From positions 1,557,501-1,621,500 of the forward strand of contig CP114498.1 of assembly GCA_027186245.1 (NCBI GenBank): 64,000 nt of DNA, in the 5' to 3' direction. This document shows, one piece after another, positions 54,048 through 64,000 of this stretch (positions within the stretch are counted from its first letter, which is position 1; each line of letters begins with the position of its first letter). Origin of the DNA: Coriaria nepalensis. Its lineage: Eukaryota; Streptophyta; Magnoliopsida; Cucurbitales; Coriariaceae. Both the position numbers and the translations under genes were made by a program. Under the pieces are notes generated by a model. The model was not told the origin of the DNA. It was given only the letters and a program-made list of their open reading frames with translations, and ran no database searches.

Positions 54048-55690
54048 CGTGATCTTGGACTGCATGGCACCCGGATTCCCTGCACGCCCATCCAATCCGG
54101 GAAATCAGGGTCGTCCATGCAAATCTGATGGACGTGGGCATGTCATGTCGCCTAGGGAAGTGAGTCATCGGGTTTAACCCGGTGACCTGTGAATTAATTT
54201 TTTTTTTCTTTCCTCCCTCTTTCTTTTTGCTTATTCTTTTTCTTTTTGTTTGCTTCCTTCTTCTTTTTATATGATTTTGGACGGTTTTGGGGGTAAATTT
54301 ACGGTTTATGGAAAATTTAGGATTTATGGTAAAATTAGGTTTAGAAATTTTTTGGGTTTTATATTAAATTTAGGGATAATACATAAGATAATAAAAGATA
54401 CTTAATGAAAACATAACTAATTCAGAGAATATAACTTAATAATATTAACAAATTTAGAAAAAATATGTAAATAATATATATAAATATAATAAATTATGAA
54501 AAATATAATTTAAATATTACATAAAAGCATACTACCCACTTTATGAAAAGTAAACATTTTACCTCTTATATTGTCCAGGTTGCGAGTAGAGATTATAAGC
54601 ATAGTAAGCATCATGCTCTCACTCGGTTTTATTTGTAAGTTTGGATATTGATCCAGATGATTATTATATATTTTGCTGATAGAATTATCTAAACTCAAGA
54701 GAAAAAGACTCTAGACCTATAGATTTTTTAATATAGAGATAACTTTTTAATTAATAATATATAGTTATATAATATTATATAAAAAAAAGAAATAAAATAG
54801 TAGAAAATATATTATATAATAAAACTATTCGACTTAACTCCAACATAATTACTTTAAAATAGCTGGCTCTTTTAGGTACTTGAATATTTTCCAACAGTTC
54901 CGGCCTATTTACGGTTATTGCTTCTGTGAAGAAAAAAAGAAAACTTTGTATAATTTTTTAAATATATAAATTTAATTTATTCCTTATATAATTTGGATGT
55001 AAAAATAAACTATCTTGAAAAGACTAAAAAGTCTCTAGATTCAAAATAACCCATCTTTAGACAAACCCTAGCTGCATTGAATCTGGTCATCGCAAGATTT
55101 GTATTATCAATGGACAAAACTGTTCCTAACGAGGTTGCTAATGGCCGCAAAAACTCTGGAATAAAATAATTCGATGGCAATTTGGGGAACTGAATCCACA
55201 CCGGAGCCTTAGAAAGATCCTTTCTAGAATTAAAAGTATGATTCCAACGGAAAATACTATATCGGAAGCATTTGATCTGAGCTTATTCTCGAGTAATGAC
55301 AGAGACCATGTCCTTCTCTAGCATAAACCTTATCAGAAGAGTACGAGAATCCATAAGGCCCATCACGAACTTGCCTTCCAGACCCCACTCAGAGTTGATA
55401 GATAGCTGAATCTCTTCAAGAGAGAGCCTCCCAGACCTAGACTTGAGAATCACAGCCTTACTCAAGAGTGTTTCAGATTGAGATATGTAAGAATCGGAGA
55501 AACATACTGCTGGAAACCCCTTGTTTCGGATTCGACCTGTATGGAGGCCAAAGTTATCGAATCCACTGAGGAAGCAGCATAAGATCTAACAAAACCAGCG
55601 TAAGTTTTCTTGTTCTGCGCAGTCGCTGGATTTTCACCAGCCTTGGGGGAAGGATTGACGACATGATAAAAAATAGATCAGAAAATCAGG

Positions 55691-56094
55691 AATTAGGTCA
55701 CTTAAACAATGTAAATTAATGAGAGGAGGAAAGGAATTAGGGTCGGCTTTTTAGATTTTTTTTTTACTTGTGTTGGATATTGTTATTCGTCGAATATCTT
55801 CTTCTATAATAATCAGGCGGATATCATATATGCCTTAACGATCCGCCCAATCTGTCCGAATTAATCCTGCACATCCCTAATAACTAGCTTGCGGTTATAA
55901 AAGCTTCTATATCTCACGTCATATGATTAACAGCAACATAGTAGAAATAAGAAATCCTTTATTCATGAAGTTGAAAATCAACCATTGGTTTTACATCAAT
56001 CATCATGGGGAGCAATAATTCGATAGTAGTAAAGCTTAAACTCTAGCCATGCATGCATGGAAAGCTAAGCTAACTCATGTGAAAATGGCGCCAT
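55691..56094. other. Spacer and 3' region of the first RALF-like gene
   Basis: It contains the left flank of a tandem duplication: the stretch 55880-56050 is alike to 57585-57740. No coding capacity is seen. Confidence 0.55.
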
Positions 56095-56316
56095 TTAATT
56101 ATTTTGATCCTTTGGTAGAGGGGGCCCACCACGGCATCTGGTGATCTTGCTGCAACCGCGCTGCCAAGGATTGGGAGCTACAGGTGCGACAAAGTCCCCT
56201 GGAAGAGCTTTAGCCTCCGTCACCTCGACCTTGATTCTGGCACTGCTAACTGCTAGCACCAAACTGAGAATTATAGCAATGCAGATAAACAACGCTGACT
56301 TCTTAGTATATGCCAT
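56095..56316 (-). CDS. Small secreted RALF-like peptide, copy 1 (two cysteines)
   Basis: The protein has 73 residues from one exon. Residues 1 to about 26 are a strong signal peptide (SALFICIAIILSLVLAVSSA). The mature part is short and ends NPWQRGCSKITRCRGGPPLP. RGCSxxTRC with five residues between the cysteines (C55, C61) is the C-terminal hallmark of RALF peptides, which signal through FERONIA-type receptor kinases at the cell surface. The rest of a normal RALF is missing: no YISY motif, no first cysteine pair and no RRxL processing site. It has a close second copy at 57790-58023 and a TATATAAA box about 77 bases upstream. It may be a divergent RALF or a separate family that keeps only this loop; which cannot be settled here. 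Confidence 0.72.
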   Translation of the reverse strand: MAYTKKSALFICIAIILSLVLAVSSARIKVEVTEAKALPGDFVAPVAPNPWQRGCSKITRCRGGPPLPKDQNN

Positions 56317-57789
56317 ACCTACTCACTCAAAATTAGTGAGTGAAATACTGAAACTTAGTTTTCTTTGTAAATTTGGTTGAAGAATGCCATCTTTTATATA
56401 CACAAAAATATGTGACCCACATGGAATTTTAATTAAATTTTAACTAAAAAAGGAAGAGACGGGCTAATAGAATCCATAACTTGCCTAAAGTATTCGTATT
56501 ATAATATGGAATATTAAATATATGCATGCACATATAAATATTATGTGTTAGTAACACGTAAAATGTTAAGTACCAGTCACTAATTAATTCCATGGATTAA
56601 TTACATTTTTAATCAATATGGAACGTTAAATATAAAAATGAAATAATAATGATCATAATTATATCTCATTAACAATTTTATTGACAACATTTAATTATTT
56701 CCTTAATGAGATTCATAAACCCTTCCGCTCAAGGTTCTATAAAAATTTGTAATCACTAGTGAATAGAGACGTTTAGTCGTTTCTTATACAAGTAACGAGA
56801 TTAATCTTTACTATTAATTATGTTAATTATCTCCTAAATCAAAAAGATCATTAGTAAATTACCTATTAATAGAAAGTTTATGGCTCATAAATACGAAAAC
56901 GTAATAATGATAATTAGATTCGATCAATTAAGTAGAGCAAAAGTCGTTCGGACCAGCTATTTGGATTTATGTTACAAGTATCCACCTTAACTATCTGAAT
57001 GATGTCAAATTCTCCCGCCCAATAATAATTCAGGAGGCATTAGTTAGAGATGGGAAAAATTTTAGGTATTGGGAATCCCGATTCCGATCTCATTTACAGT
57101 ACCCATTTTACATATTGAATTAATTTTAATTTTAATATCGATACCGATCCGGATAATAAAAATCGAGAATAAAATTAAGACCGAGGCCAACCGGACTTTT
57201 GTCCACTCCCAAGCAAAGTATGAGGCACCGGAATAATAGATATGGAAAACTTACGCATCCCTAAGTAGTTACATGGATGTATAAGCTAAAAATGGTAGTC
57301 AATCACTAATCAATTCTATTTGATTATCGGTTCAATGACCTTCAATAATTACCTTTTTTATTAATATGAAATATTATACACTCATATAACTATTTCATAT
57401 GGAAACATAATAATGATAATCAAAATCTATTTAACTATTTTATTTACAAGATTTAATTATCTTCTTAATGACATTCATAAACCTTTTAACTTTTTAGATT
57501 TAGGTTTTTTTTTTTTCTTATTTTATTTTATTTAAATTGCTTGGGGGTAGAAATTGATATTCGCCGGATATCCTTAATAACCAGCTTGCATTTATAAAAG
57601 ATTATATATCTTTCGTCATATAATTAACAACAACTAGAAGAAATAAGAAATCCTTTTATTGAGATTACAAGACCAAATGGTTTTACATCAATCATCATAG
57701 GGAGCAATAATTTGATAGTAATAAAGCTTAGTCTCTAGCCATGCATGCTTGGACGCTAAGCTAGCTAGCTTATTTGAAAATGGCACCAC
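56317..57789. other. Spacer between the two RALF-like genes
   Basis: It is AT-rich and includes the copy 1 promoter at its left and the right-hand duplicated flank (57585-57789) at its right. No open frame of interest was seen. Confidence 0.55.
56393..56400 (-). promoter_or_regulatory. TATA box of RALF-like copy 1
   Basis: TATATAAA on the minus strand, 77 bases upstream of the ATG. The same box, in the same wider sequence context TGTATATAAA, precedes copy 2, so the promoter was duplicated with the gene. Confidence 0.65.
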
Positions 57790-58023
57790 TTAATTATTCC
57801 AGTCCTTTTGCGGAGGAGGAGTACCGGGCCCACCACGGCATCTGGTGAGCGGGCTGCAACCGCGATCATATGGAGGAGGGGGAGCCATGGATGCTATAAA
57901 GTCGCCTGGAGTAGCTTGAGTCCGTGCTGCCTCGACCTTGATACCGGCACTGCTAATTGCTAGCACTAAGCTGACGATTAGAGCAATGCAGATAAACAAC
58001 GCTGACTTCTTAGTACATGCCAT
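57790..58023 (-). CDS. Small secreted RALF-like peptide, copy 2 (two cysteines)
   Basis: The protein has 77 residues from one exon. The signal peptide is nearly the same as copy 1 (TKKSALFICIA shared). The middle differs more, and the C-terminal PYDRGCSPLTRCRGG is again RALF-like with cysteines C56 and C62. A PGDF motif at about 39-42 is conserved in both copies, so it may matter for processing or activity. The tail is Pro-rich (GTPPPQKD), unlike copy 1. Conservation of the signal peptide and cysteine loop, with drift elsewhere, suggests both genes are or were under selection. TATATAAA lies about 81 bases upstream. Confidence 0.72.
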   Translation of the reverse strand: MACTKKSALFICIALIVSLVLAISSAGIKVEAARTQATPGDFIASMAPPPPYDRGCSPLTRCRGGPGTPPPQKDWNN

Positions 58024-58103
58024 ACTTAATCACTCAAACTTAATGTGTGATGACACTGAAAATTAAAGTTTTGCTTGATGAATTGAAGGGGAAGAGTGGT
58101 CTC

Positions 58104-58111
58104 TTTATATA
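58104..58111 (-). promoter_or_regulatory. TATA box of RALF-like copy 2
   Basis: TATATAAA on the minus strand, 81 bases upstream of the ATG at 58023, equivalent to the box of copy 1. Confidence 0.65.
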
Positions 58112-58508
58112 CACAAAAAAATATGTGATCAACATAGAAGTTTATTTAAATATTAGCTAGAAGAGGAAAAGACAGGCAAATGAAATCCATTCTTACTAAA
58201 AATATTCATATTACTATATATATTTTTCTTATTAAGTTGGATCCGGATACAGAACTGCAGTTTGAGTCTAAAGTTCAGTTTAGGATCACAAACTGGATTC
58301 GCTATTTTTTTTTTTTTTTTCAACTTAAATCATAGAACTTTAATTTATGAATGGACATAAGAATTTATCAAACAAGTGACAATTCACCAAAGTGGGGCCC
58401 ATTCACGCATACACTTTTAAACTGTCGCTAGTTTACAAATGAAGTTTCGGATAACTGATGACTGCTGAAAGTACAAGCCATATCCAGAACAACTAGAGGT
58501 GTTCTTTC
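58112..58508. other. Divergent promoter region, RALF-like copy 2 and RIBA3
   Basis: About 400 bases separate two divergently transcribed genes, so both promoters must lie here. A T-run at 58306-58320 is the only obvious feature; I saw no clear TATA box on the RIBA3 side. Confidence 0.5.
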
Positions 58509-60624
58509 ATGGAGTACACTGCTCCGCTTTTCCACCCCTTAATTCCTCGTATCAATATCTTCGCCACCTTCAGGTAATTTAGAAAACTAGTTCCAGCCGC
58601 CCCCCGCCCCCTCCTTTTTTAACAGAACAATTTGTCTATATCTCTCCCATCTTGAGTTGAATCAATATCTATATATATATATATATATAGCTGTTGCCGG
58701 ACGTTTTCAGGAATCGGGGTATGCAAGCAGCAGCAGAGGCTATTTGTTAATTCTGGTGGTTGTAATACTTGGAGTATCGGTGGATTATCCGGAAATTACG
58801 AGTTTAATATAGATGATGATGATAATGATGAGAAAAATATGAAGGGATATGAAAATGGGTCCTGGAAACTTGGGACAGTAGATGCTGAAATCACACCTGA
58901 AACCGTCGATTTCTTCGTTAGTGACGCAGAGGGCGATCCGGATTGCCCTTCACCCGGTTACTGTTCGATTGAGCAAGCTCTCAATACCCTAGGCCAAGGA
59001 AAGGTATTTAAATTGGTTAAAAGCCTTCTCAGACTATATCTTATAATCTGTTCTTTTTTTTTTTTTTTTTTGTTATTTCTGATGTAGTAATAAAATGCAT
59101 TCAGTAATTTTTTTGTGTTGTAGTTTGTGATCGTAGTAGACGATGAAAATGCGGATGTGGAAGGGAACTTGGTAATGGCAGCAACTCACACAAGTGCTAG
59201 TCACATAGCATTTATGGTAAGGCACGGTTCTGGAATTGTTTCGGTTGGAATGAAAGAAGATGATCTTCAGAGACTTGATCTTCCTCTCATGTCTCCCCAC
59301 GCTGAAAACGAAGACTCTTCAGCTCCAACTTTCACCATCACCGTGGTAAAAAATAAGAAATAAAAATAAATCACCCCCCCCCCCCCCTTTTTTTTTCCCT
59401 TACTATTTACTTGTTACATGTTAATAATCACAATTTGTTGGCATTCGCCATTCTAGGACGCGAAAACAGGAACATCTAAGGGAGTATCGGCTGAAGACAG
59501 GGCAAGGACGGTTTTGGCTTTGTCATCTATGGAGTCTAAGCCGGAAGATTTTAGAAGGCCGGGACACGTGTTTCCACTCAAGTATAGAAATGGTGGTGTT
59601 CTTAGACGAGCCGGTCACACCGAGGCTTCTGTCGATCTAGTTTCTCTAGCCGGTTTGCGTGCAGTTTCAGTTCTTTCGGCAGTTGTTGATCCGGATGACG
59701 GCTCTATAGCTTCTTTGCCGAGATTAAGGAAGTTGGCATCCGATCATGACATTCCAATTGTCTCAATAACCGATTTGATTAGGTATACAATATGACTCTT
59801 CGATTTTCTTAACAAATATTTGTTTTGACTTGTAATCTGATGGACAGGTATCGAAGAAAGAGGGAGAGACTAGTAGAAAGAAGTGCAATTTCACGTCTAC
59901 CGACCAAATGGGGTCTATTTCAAGCTTATTGCTATCGTTCAAAGCTTGATCAGACTGAGCACATAGCCTTAGTACAAGTAAGTAAACACCCAATTTGCTA
60001 ACTTATAATTCTATCACTCTTCTCATTCAACTCAATTTTTTTTGTTCATTTTGAAGGGAGATATTGGGAATGGAGAAGATGTTCTAGTAAGAGTGCATTC
60101 TGAGTGTTTAACCGGAGACATATTCGGATCCCGGCGTTGTGATTGTGGGAACCAGTTAGATCTAGCAATGCAGGTTATTGCAAGAGCTGGCAGAGGAGTC
60201 CTTGTTTACTTAAGAGGGCACGAAGGCAGAGGGATTGGGCTTGGTCATAAGCTCAAGGCTTATAATTTGCAAGATCAAGGCCATGACACTGTTCAGGCTA
60301 ATATCGAGCTCGGCCTCGCAGTTGATGCTCGTGAATATGGAATTGGTGCTCAGGTTATTACTTTCCTTCAGCACACCTTTTTTTTTCTTTTTTTTTTTTT
60401 ATTAATTTGGTTGTACTTATTTGTGGCAATAGATCCTGAGAGACGTAGGAGTCAGAACGATGCGTTTAATGACAAACAACCCGGCAAAGTTCACGGGCTT
60501 GAAGGGATATGGGCTGGCTGTTATTGGGCGGGTTCCTGTATTGACGCCCATTACTGAAGAAAACAAAAAGTATCTGGAAACAAAGCGTTCCAAGATGGGC
60601 CATATATATGGATCAGATATATAA
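58509..60624 (+). CDS. RIBA3: Riboflavin biosynthesis protein RIBA3-type (GTP cyclohydrolase II with degenerate DHBP synthase)
   Basis: Seven exons join in phase: 58509-58573, 58691-59003, 59124-59345, 59457-59782, 59848-59977, 60057-60353 and 60433-60624, about 514 residues (RIBA3 of Arabidopsis is close to 509, as I recall). The N-terminus is a likely plastid transit peptide. The DHBP synthase half (residues about 105-320) has lost the acidic RENEGD box: the aligned stretch reads ADVEGN, changing the Arg and the last Asp. The GTP cyclohydrolase II half keeps the zinc cysteines in [16 protein letters not shown], the [10 protein letters not shown] loop and NNPAK, and should open the GTP ring in the first step of riboflavin synthesis. 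This fits RIBA3, known to keep only cyclohydrolase activity. The exon 2 acceptor, a TA repeat ending in TAG at 58690, is the only one that keeps the frame. Confidence 0.93.
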
Positions 60625-61370
60625 TTGGCCCATGGGCCCTCTCATTCACCGATCCAACTGTATATAATACATTATAGCCAGGGTAGGGCCCACGTGGAAG
60701 AGAGAAAAGCCCAAATGATTATGATTATCATTGCTCATAATAATAATTCGTTTTGTTTTGATTCATCCATGGAATGAGAATGGGTAAAATAGTTGGAATG
60801 AGAATAGATTGAATGGTTGGAATGAAAATGATTGAAATAAAAAATTGAATGATGCATTCATGGGATTATGTTTGGTTGACATGTGAATAAATTTTATTGA
60901 TTTCACGAGAAAAAAATTTTAGTGTCTCGTTTGCGATGAATAAATATAAAGAATAAATTATTATGATAATTTTACATTATTTTATAAATTTACCCTTCAA
61001 GTTATTATGACAATATTCCCTTCTGAAAAAAAAAATCCCAACATATCAGTAACTCCAGTTACCTCAATCGTGAGTATGAAGTGTTTCATAAAAAACTCAT
61101 TATTAAGTTTGTCTTTTATGACCACATTACTCTCTTTTACCTATCCTCATATCACTTCATACAAAATTTAGAAAGAGTTAGAACTGAAAGATAGCAACAA
61201 GTCTAACTTGTATTTATAAAATATTTTTCATTTGGAATCATAGATAACTTAAATGAATGAAAAAAACTAAGAATAGTATATCTACTAGCAAGATCCTACA
61301 TTATTATCTTCAACACCAATATATATGTTATCTTCACATTTTCCAACGAATTGTAGAATAATGACATTTT
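60625..61370. other. RIBA3 3' region and intergenic sequence
   Basis: It holds the RIBA3 3' untranslated region. Around 60775-60850 the phrase AATGAGAATGGGT/AATGGTTGGAATGA repeats imperfectly. No gene is supported. Confidence 0.55.
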
Positions 61371-61925
61371 CCACCAATGCTAGTTTATTCTATGGGTCGA
61401 AGGTCCTGTCGACCCGTAAAGTAAACTAACAGTAACGCTAGTATACTCATAACTGCCTCTATGGGTCAATGGAGTAAACTAGCAGTTATGCTAGTATTAA
61501 GGATGAGCAAATTTTCAATTTTCGATAAAACTAGAAGTTATGATACTCGATGGATCAAATACTTCATCGACCCGTAGAGTAAACTAGCAGCTATGCTAGT
61601 GTTAGAGATGAGTAAATTTTTCAGTTTTCGGTAAAATTAGAAGTTATGATACTCGACAAGTCAAAGAACTTATCGACCCGTCGAGTAAACTAGAAGTTAT
61701 AATACTCGACAGGTCAAAAGCCTCATCGACTCGTCGAGTAAACTAAAAGTGATGATACTCGAAGGGTCGAATACCCCATTGACCCGTCGAGTAAACTATA
61801 AGTTATGATACTCGACGAGTCGAATGCCCCGTCAATGAACTAGAAGTTATGATACTTGATGAGTCGAAATGGCCTTCGACCGACCCGTAAAGTAAACTAG
61901 AAGCTATACTAGTATACTCATAATG
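61371..61925. repeat. Tandem array of about 53-bp palindrome-containing units
   Basis: The phrase TCGAGTAAACTAGAAGTTATGATACTCGA recurs in whole or in part about eight times. In the best part the unit starts at 61681, 61734 and 61787 (period exactly 53), then at about 61832 and 61888 with small indels. Each unit carries CGACTCGTCGAGT-like and ACTCGACGAGTCGA-like sequences, so complementary arms occur within and between units. The left part (61371-61640) has longer, diverged units with a GATGAGTAAATTTTTCA insert. No open reading frame crosses it. Confidence 0.85.
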
Positions 61926-64000
61926 TCACTATCGTTGTCCTCTAAAAATATCAAACTATTTACCATCAAGCATTCCCAAAAACTATGTAGGCATAAAGAG
62001 ATATGAACATGCAAATCATTACGATAATTCATGAATTGTCTCATTAATTACTTCCAAAAATAAATGTATACATTTATCAATCAACACAGACCATGTACAT
62101 GTATATATATATATATATATCTAATATTTTCTATTACAAAATACAAAACATATAATCAAACAGTACTTGCTAAATCACAGTCCATAATATCTCGAGTTGT
62201 TTAATTAAGAAACCATATTGGCAATATGGAACTGCGAGACTTGAGTTTTGGATGTAGTTTTTAAAATATGAGTTTATTCAGAAATGTTCAGTTGCTGCTA
62301 ATCTACCAAAACATAATTCCACATCAGGATCAGTACTAGAAACAAATAAAGGGATTAACCTTAAAAAGATTACCGAACTTAACAAATCAATCATTTGTCT
62401 TGAGTTTCTCAAGTTAGTATCAATTTCAATGTTCATGAGGCACTCCTTTATCTTGGAATTAGGTTTTACTTTTATAGTGTGGATTGATCTTTGAAACTTA
62501 TCGCCATCAATGTTTACTAGAAAGCCACGATAAAGATAATGAGATGGACATTACATGGATTTAAGAGGATGTTCTTCCTCCTTTTGCTTCGATTTTCAAT
62601 AATACTTAATCACTTTGTTTGTCAGTGATAGATTCCTTTTGTATTTCACTACATATCACAAACTCTCGCTTGTTAAAATATAATCGCAATTCAAGAAAGA
62701 ATGAATAGTTTCTTGTTAATATCAAGAAAAATCGCAATCAATCACAGATATTATAAGCATATATAAGAGGATTATTACCTTATGCGAATGACTTCAAAGC
62801 TTCACTCTACTTCAATGGCGACATAGATGAGAGTGATTTGTCACGATGGTTGAGAGTTTTAGACTAGGTCACGATGGTTGCGAAAGGGGGAAAAGAAAGA
62901 GATGTGTATTTGAGATAATAACATATTCGCTCCAATTCTTCGTAAATCAGCGTCAAATTATGTATATTTATTTCTCTGTATTTTATGCGTCAGATAAATC
63001 GCATTTCTCTTTCTTAAATTTCTGATTTCAACCTCCTACCCGTTAAAAGAAAAGTTGGAAAAAGAATGAAATATAGAATCATTTTTTATTACGCATCTCG
63101 ATTTCGTGATATATTCTATAACTAATTAAACGATAAAATAAAAATGAATTCTATCTTTTGATTCTTGAATAATGCAACCAAACGATCTATAAATTAGTTG
63201 ATTAATAATAGCAACGGAATAACTCATACATACGCTAGTAAGAATAAGAAGCATTCAACAATTTCAATTTGCATTCAGTATTTATAAATTTATATATCTC
63301 CTAGTCAATCCATTTTGTTCCTTTGAAATGCAGAGTGTTGGGCCCATTCCAGAAGTAGTTTGAAATGTCGCCATTGTAAGAAACTAGATTTTGAAGGAGG
63401 AAGGAGTAGAGCTTCGCCGTTCCCTTCAGTTCTGAAAAAGATAGGAGACCACAATGCTTTTGGTCTTTGCATTATTTGGTTGAAAGGGCTGATAAGAAGA
63501 AGAACAACAAGGATGCCGTGAAGATAATGAAAGTTCACACTTTGATCGAGTCAGTCTTTTCCACCCTACACAGACCTTGTTTTTTTTTCCTTTCTTTTTT
63601 GTTTGTGAAGCTTATTTCTAGACTATTGAAAGAAAGAACCCTTTTGGCCAAAAAAAAAAAAAAAGAAGCCTTTTGGGTTATTTATTTATTTATTTATTTA
63701 TTAATATTTATGAGATGCAGGCTAGATGGAACTAAGAAGGCATATGTTGGGTTGACCCTATATTTTGATGCTTGAATATACATGTTGCATACGAAAGTGG
63801 GCTCATTTAAACCTTTTTCTTCTTTCTTGTTCTTTTATTTAATTAAAATTTTATATCTTATTTAAGTAGATGAAAATGACATTCACAAATTCCTTCTTCT
63901 GCACATATTGTGGCATCGGATTCTTCATGTTAAACCTTTCGAATACGCAAAAATGGCAAATGTGGGCCTTTTTCATGGAACCCAGTTTAACCAGGTGGGC
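61926..64000. other. Intergenic sequence to the window end
   Basis: No gene is supported. A TA repeat lies at 62104-62120. The open frames at 63305-63775 are on opposite strands over low-complexity runs (A-run at 63651-63664, TTTA repeats at 63680-63705) and match nothing. A gene could begin beyond 64000. Confidence 0.5.

Larger units (their letters stand above)
52855..55690 (-). mobile_element. Broken non-LTR retrotransposon (L1-like LINE)
   Basis: The minus strand carries ORF1 and part of ORF2 of a plant L1-like element. ORF1 (55690-55000) has the DUF4283 pattern: WGLEGKFVMGLMDSRTLLIRF, then WIQFPKLPSNYF. After an AT-rich gap (about 54190-54990) come an acidic linker (53810-54118) and the PKGIKNVGGH stretch. 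Then ORF2 starts its endonuclease domain, FLFWNCRGIGNP at about 53540, with GGDFNIVR near 53130 and a RLDRVLV stretch near 52960. Stops and frameshifts are scattered through it. No reverse transcriptase follows, although the endonuclease N-terminus is present, so the 3' part has been deleted. Confidence 0.85.

Noticed and set aside
61371..61925. CRISPR-like array
   Set aside because: The units are contiguous 53-bp tandem repeats without unique spacers, in a plant nuclear context with no cas genes.
63305..63775. Open frames near the right end on both strands
   Set aside because: They depend on homopolymer runs and a TTTA repeat and show no recognisable domain.

Overview
This is a 64 kb piece of an AT-rich plant nuclear genome, almost certainly a eudicot. 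Plant-only families (3-ketoacyl-CoA synthase, dirigent, P-class PPR, EXO70H, fused RIBA, CCT-motif protein), GT-AG introns, plant-type TATA boxes and decayed gypsy, copia and LINE elements all point that way. I cannot name the species. There are no CRISPR arrays, operons or bacterial features, and I recognised no tRNA or rRNA gene.

Layout. 1-3.7 kb: gene-poor, with a gypsy-type primer-binding site and a broken gag. 3.85-4.77: an intronless GH18 chitinase-like gene (+). 8.67-10.18: a three-exon CCT-motif regulator (+). 12.63-15.72: RNase P/MRP subunit RPP30 (-), six exons. 16.57-22.3: an ER-type P2A Ca2+-ATPase of the ECA1/ECA4 group (-), eight coding exons plus a 5' leader intron. 23.2-27.2: a decayed Ty1/copia element. 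28.99-33.86: NOT2/VIP2 of the CCR4-NOT complex (+), 13 coding exons. 34.69-36.06: a KCS3-like 3-ketoacyl-CoA synthase (-). 38.45-40.31: an EXO70H exocyst subunit (-). 41.5-43.9: remains of a gypsy element (-) with one recognisable LTR. 44.74-45.37: an intronless SNF5/BSH-like gene (+). 47.20-48.03: a frameshifted HMA-domain (NaKR-like) gene (+). 48.94-49.78: a dirigent protein (-). 50.19-51.61: a PPR protein (-). 52.85-55.69: a broken LINE (-). 56.1-58.0: a tandem pair of tiny RALF-like secreted peptide genes (-). 58.51-60.62: RIBA3-type riboflavin gene (+), seven exons. 61.37-61.93: an unusual palindrome-rich tandem repeat.

The ordinary genes form an old linkage block, not a pathway. From memory, the order ECA - NOT2 - KCS3 - EXO70H - dirigent - PPR matches Arabidopsis chromosome 1 around At1g07670-At1g07740. 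CCT, RPP30, VIP2, EXO70H and RIBA3 match the bottom of chromosome 5 around At5g59710-At5g59990. The window would then be an unsplit version of two duplicated Arabidopsis segments. The BSH-like gene, the HMA remnant, the RALF-like pair and the transposons are the likely later arrivals or lineage-specific parts.

I found no clearly new multi-gene system. The strongest leads are the two-cysteine RALF-like peptides, the intronless and C-terminally shortened SNF5 copy, and the 53-bp repeat array. All exon structures were built by hand from splice signals, reading-frame continuity and remembered family sequences; none was tested against transcripts.
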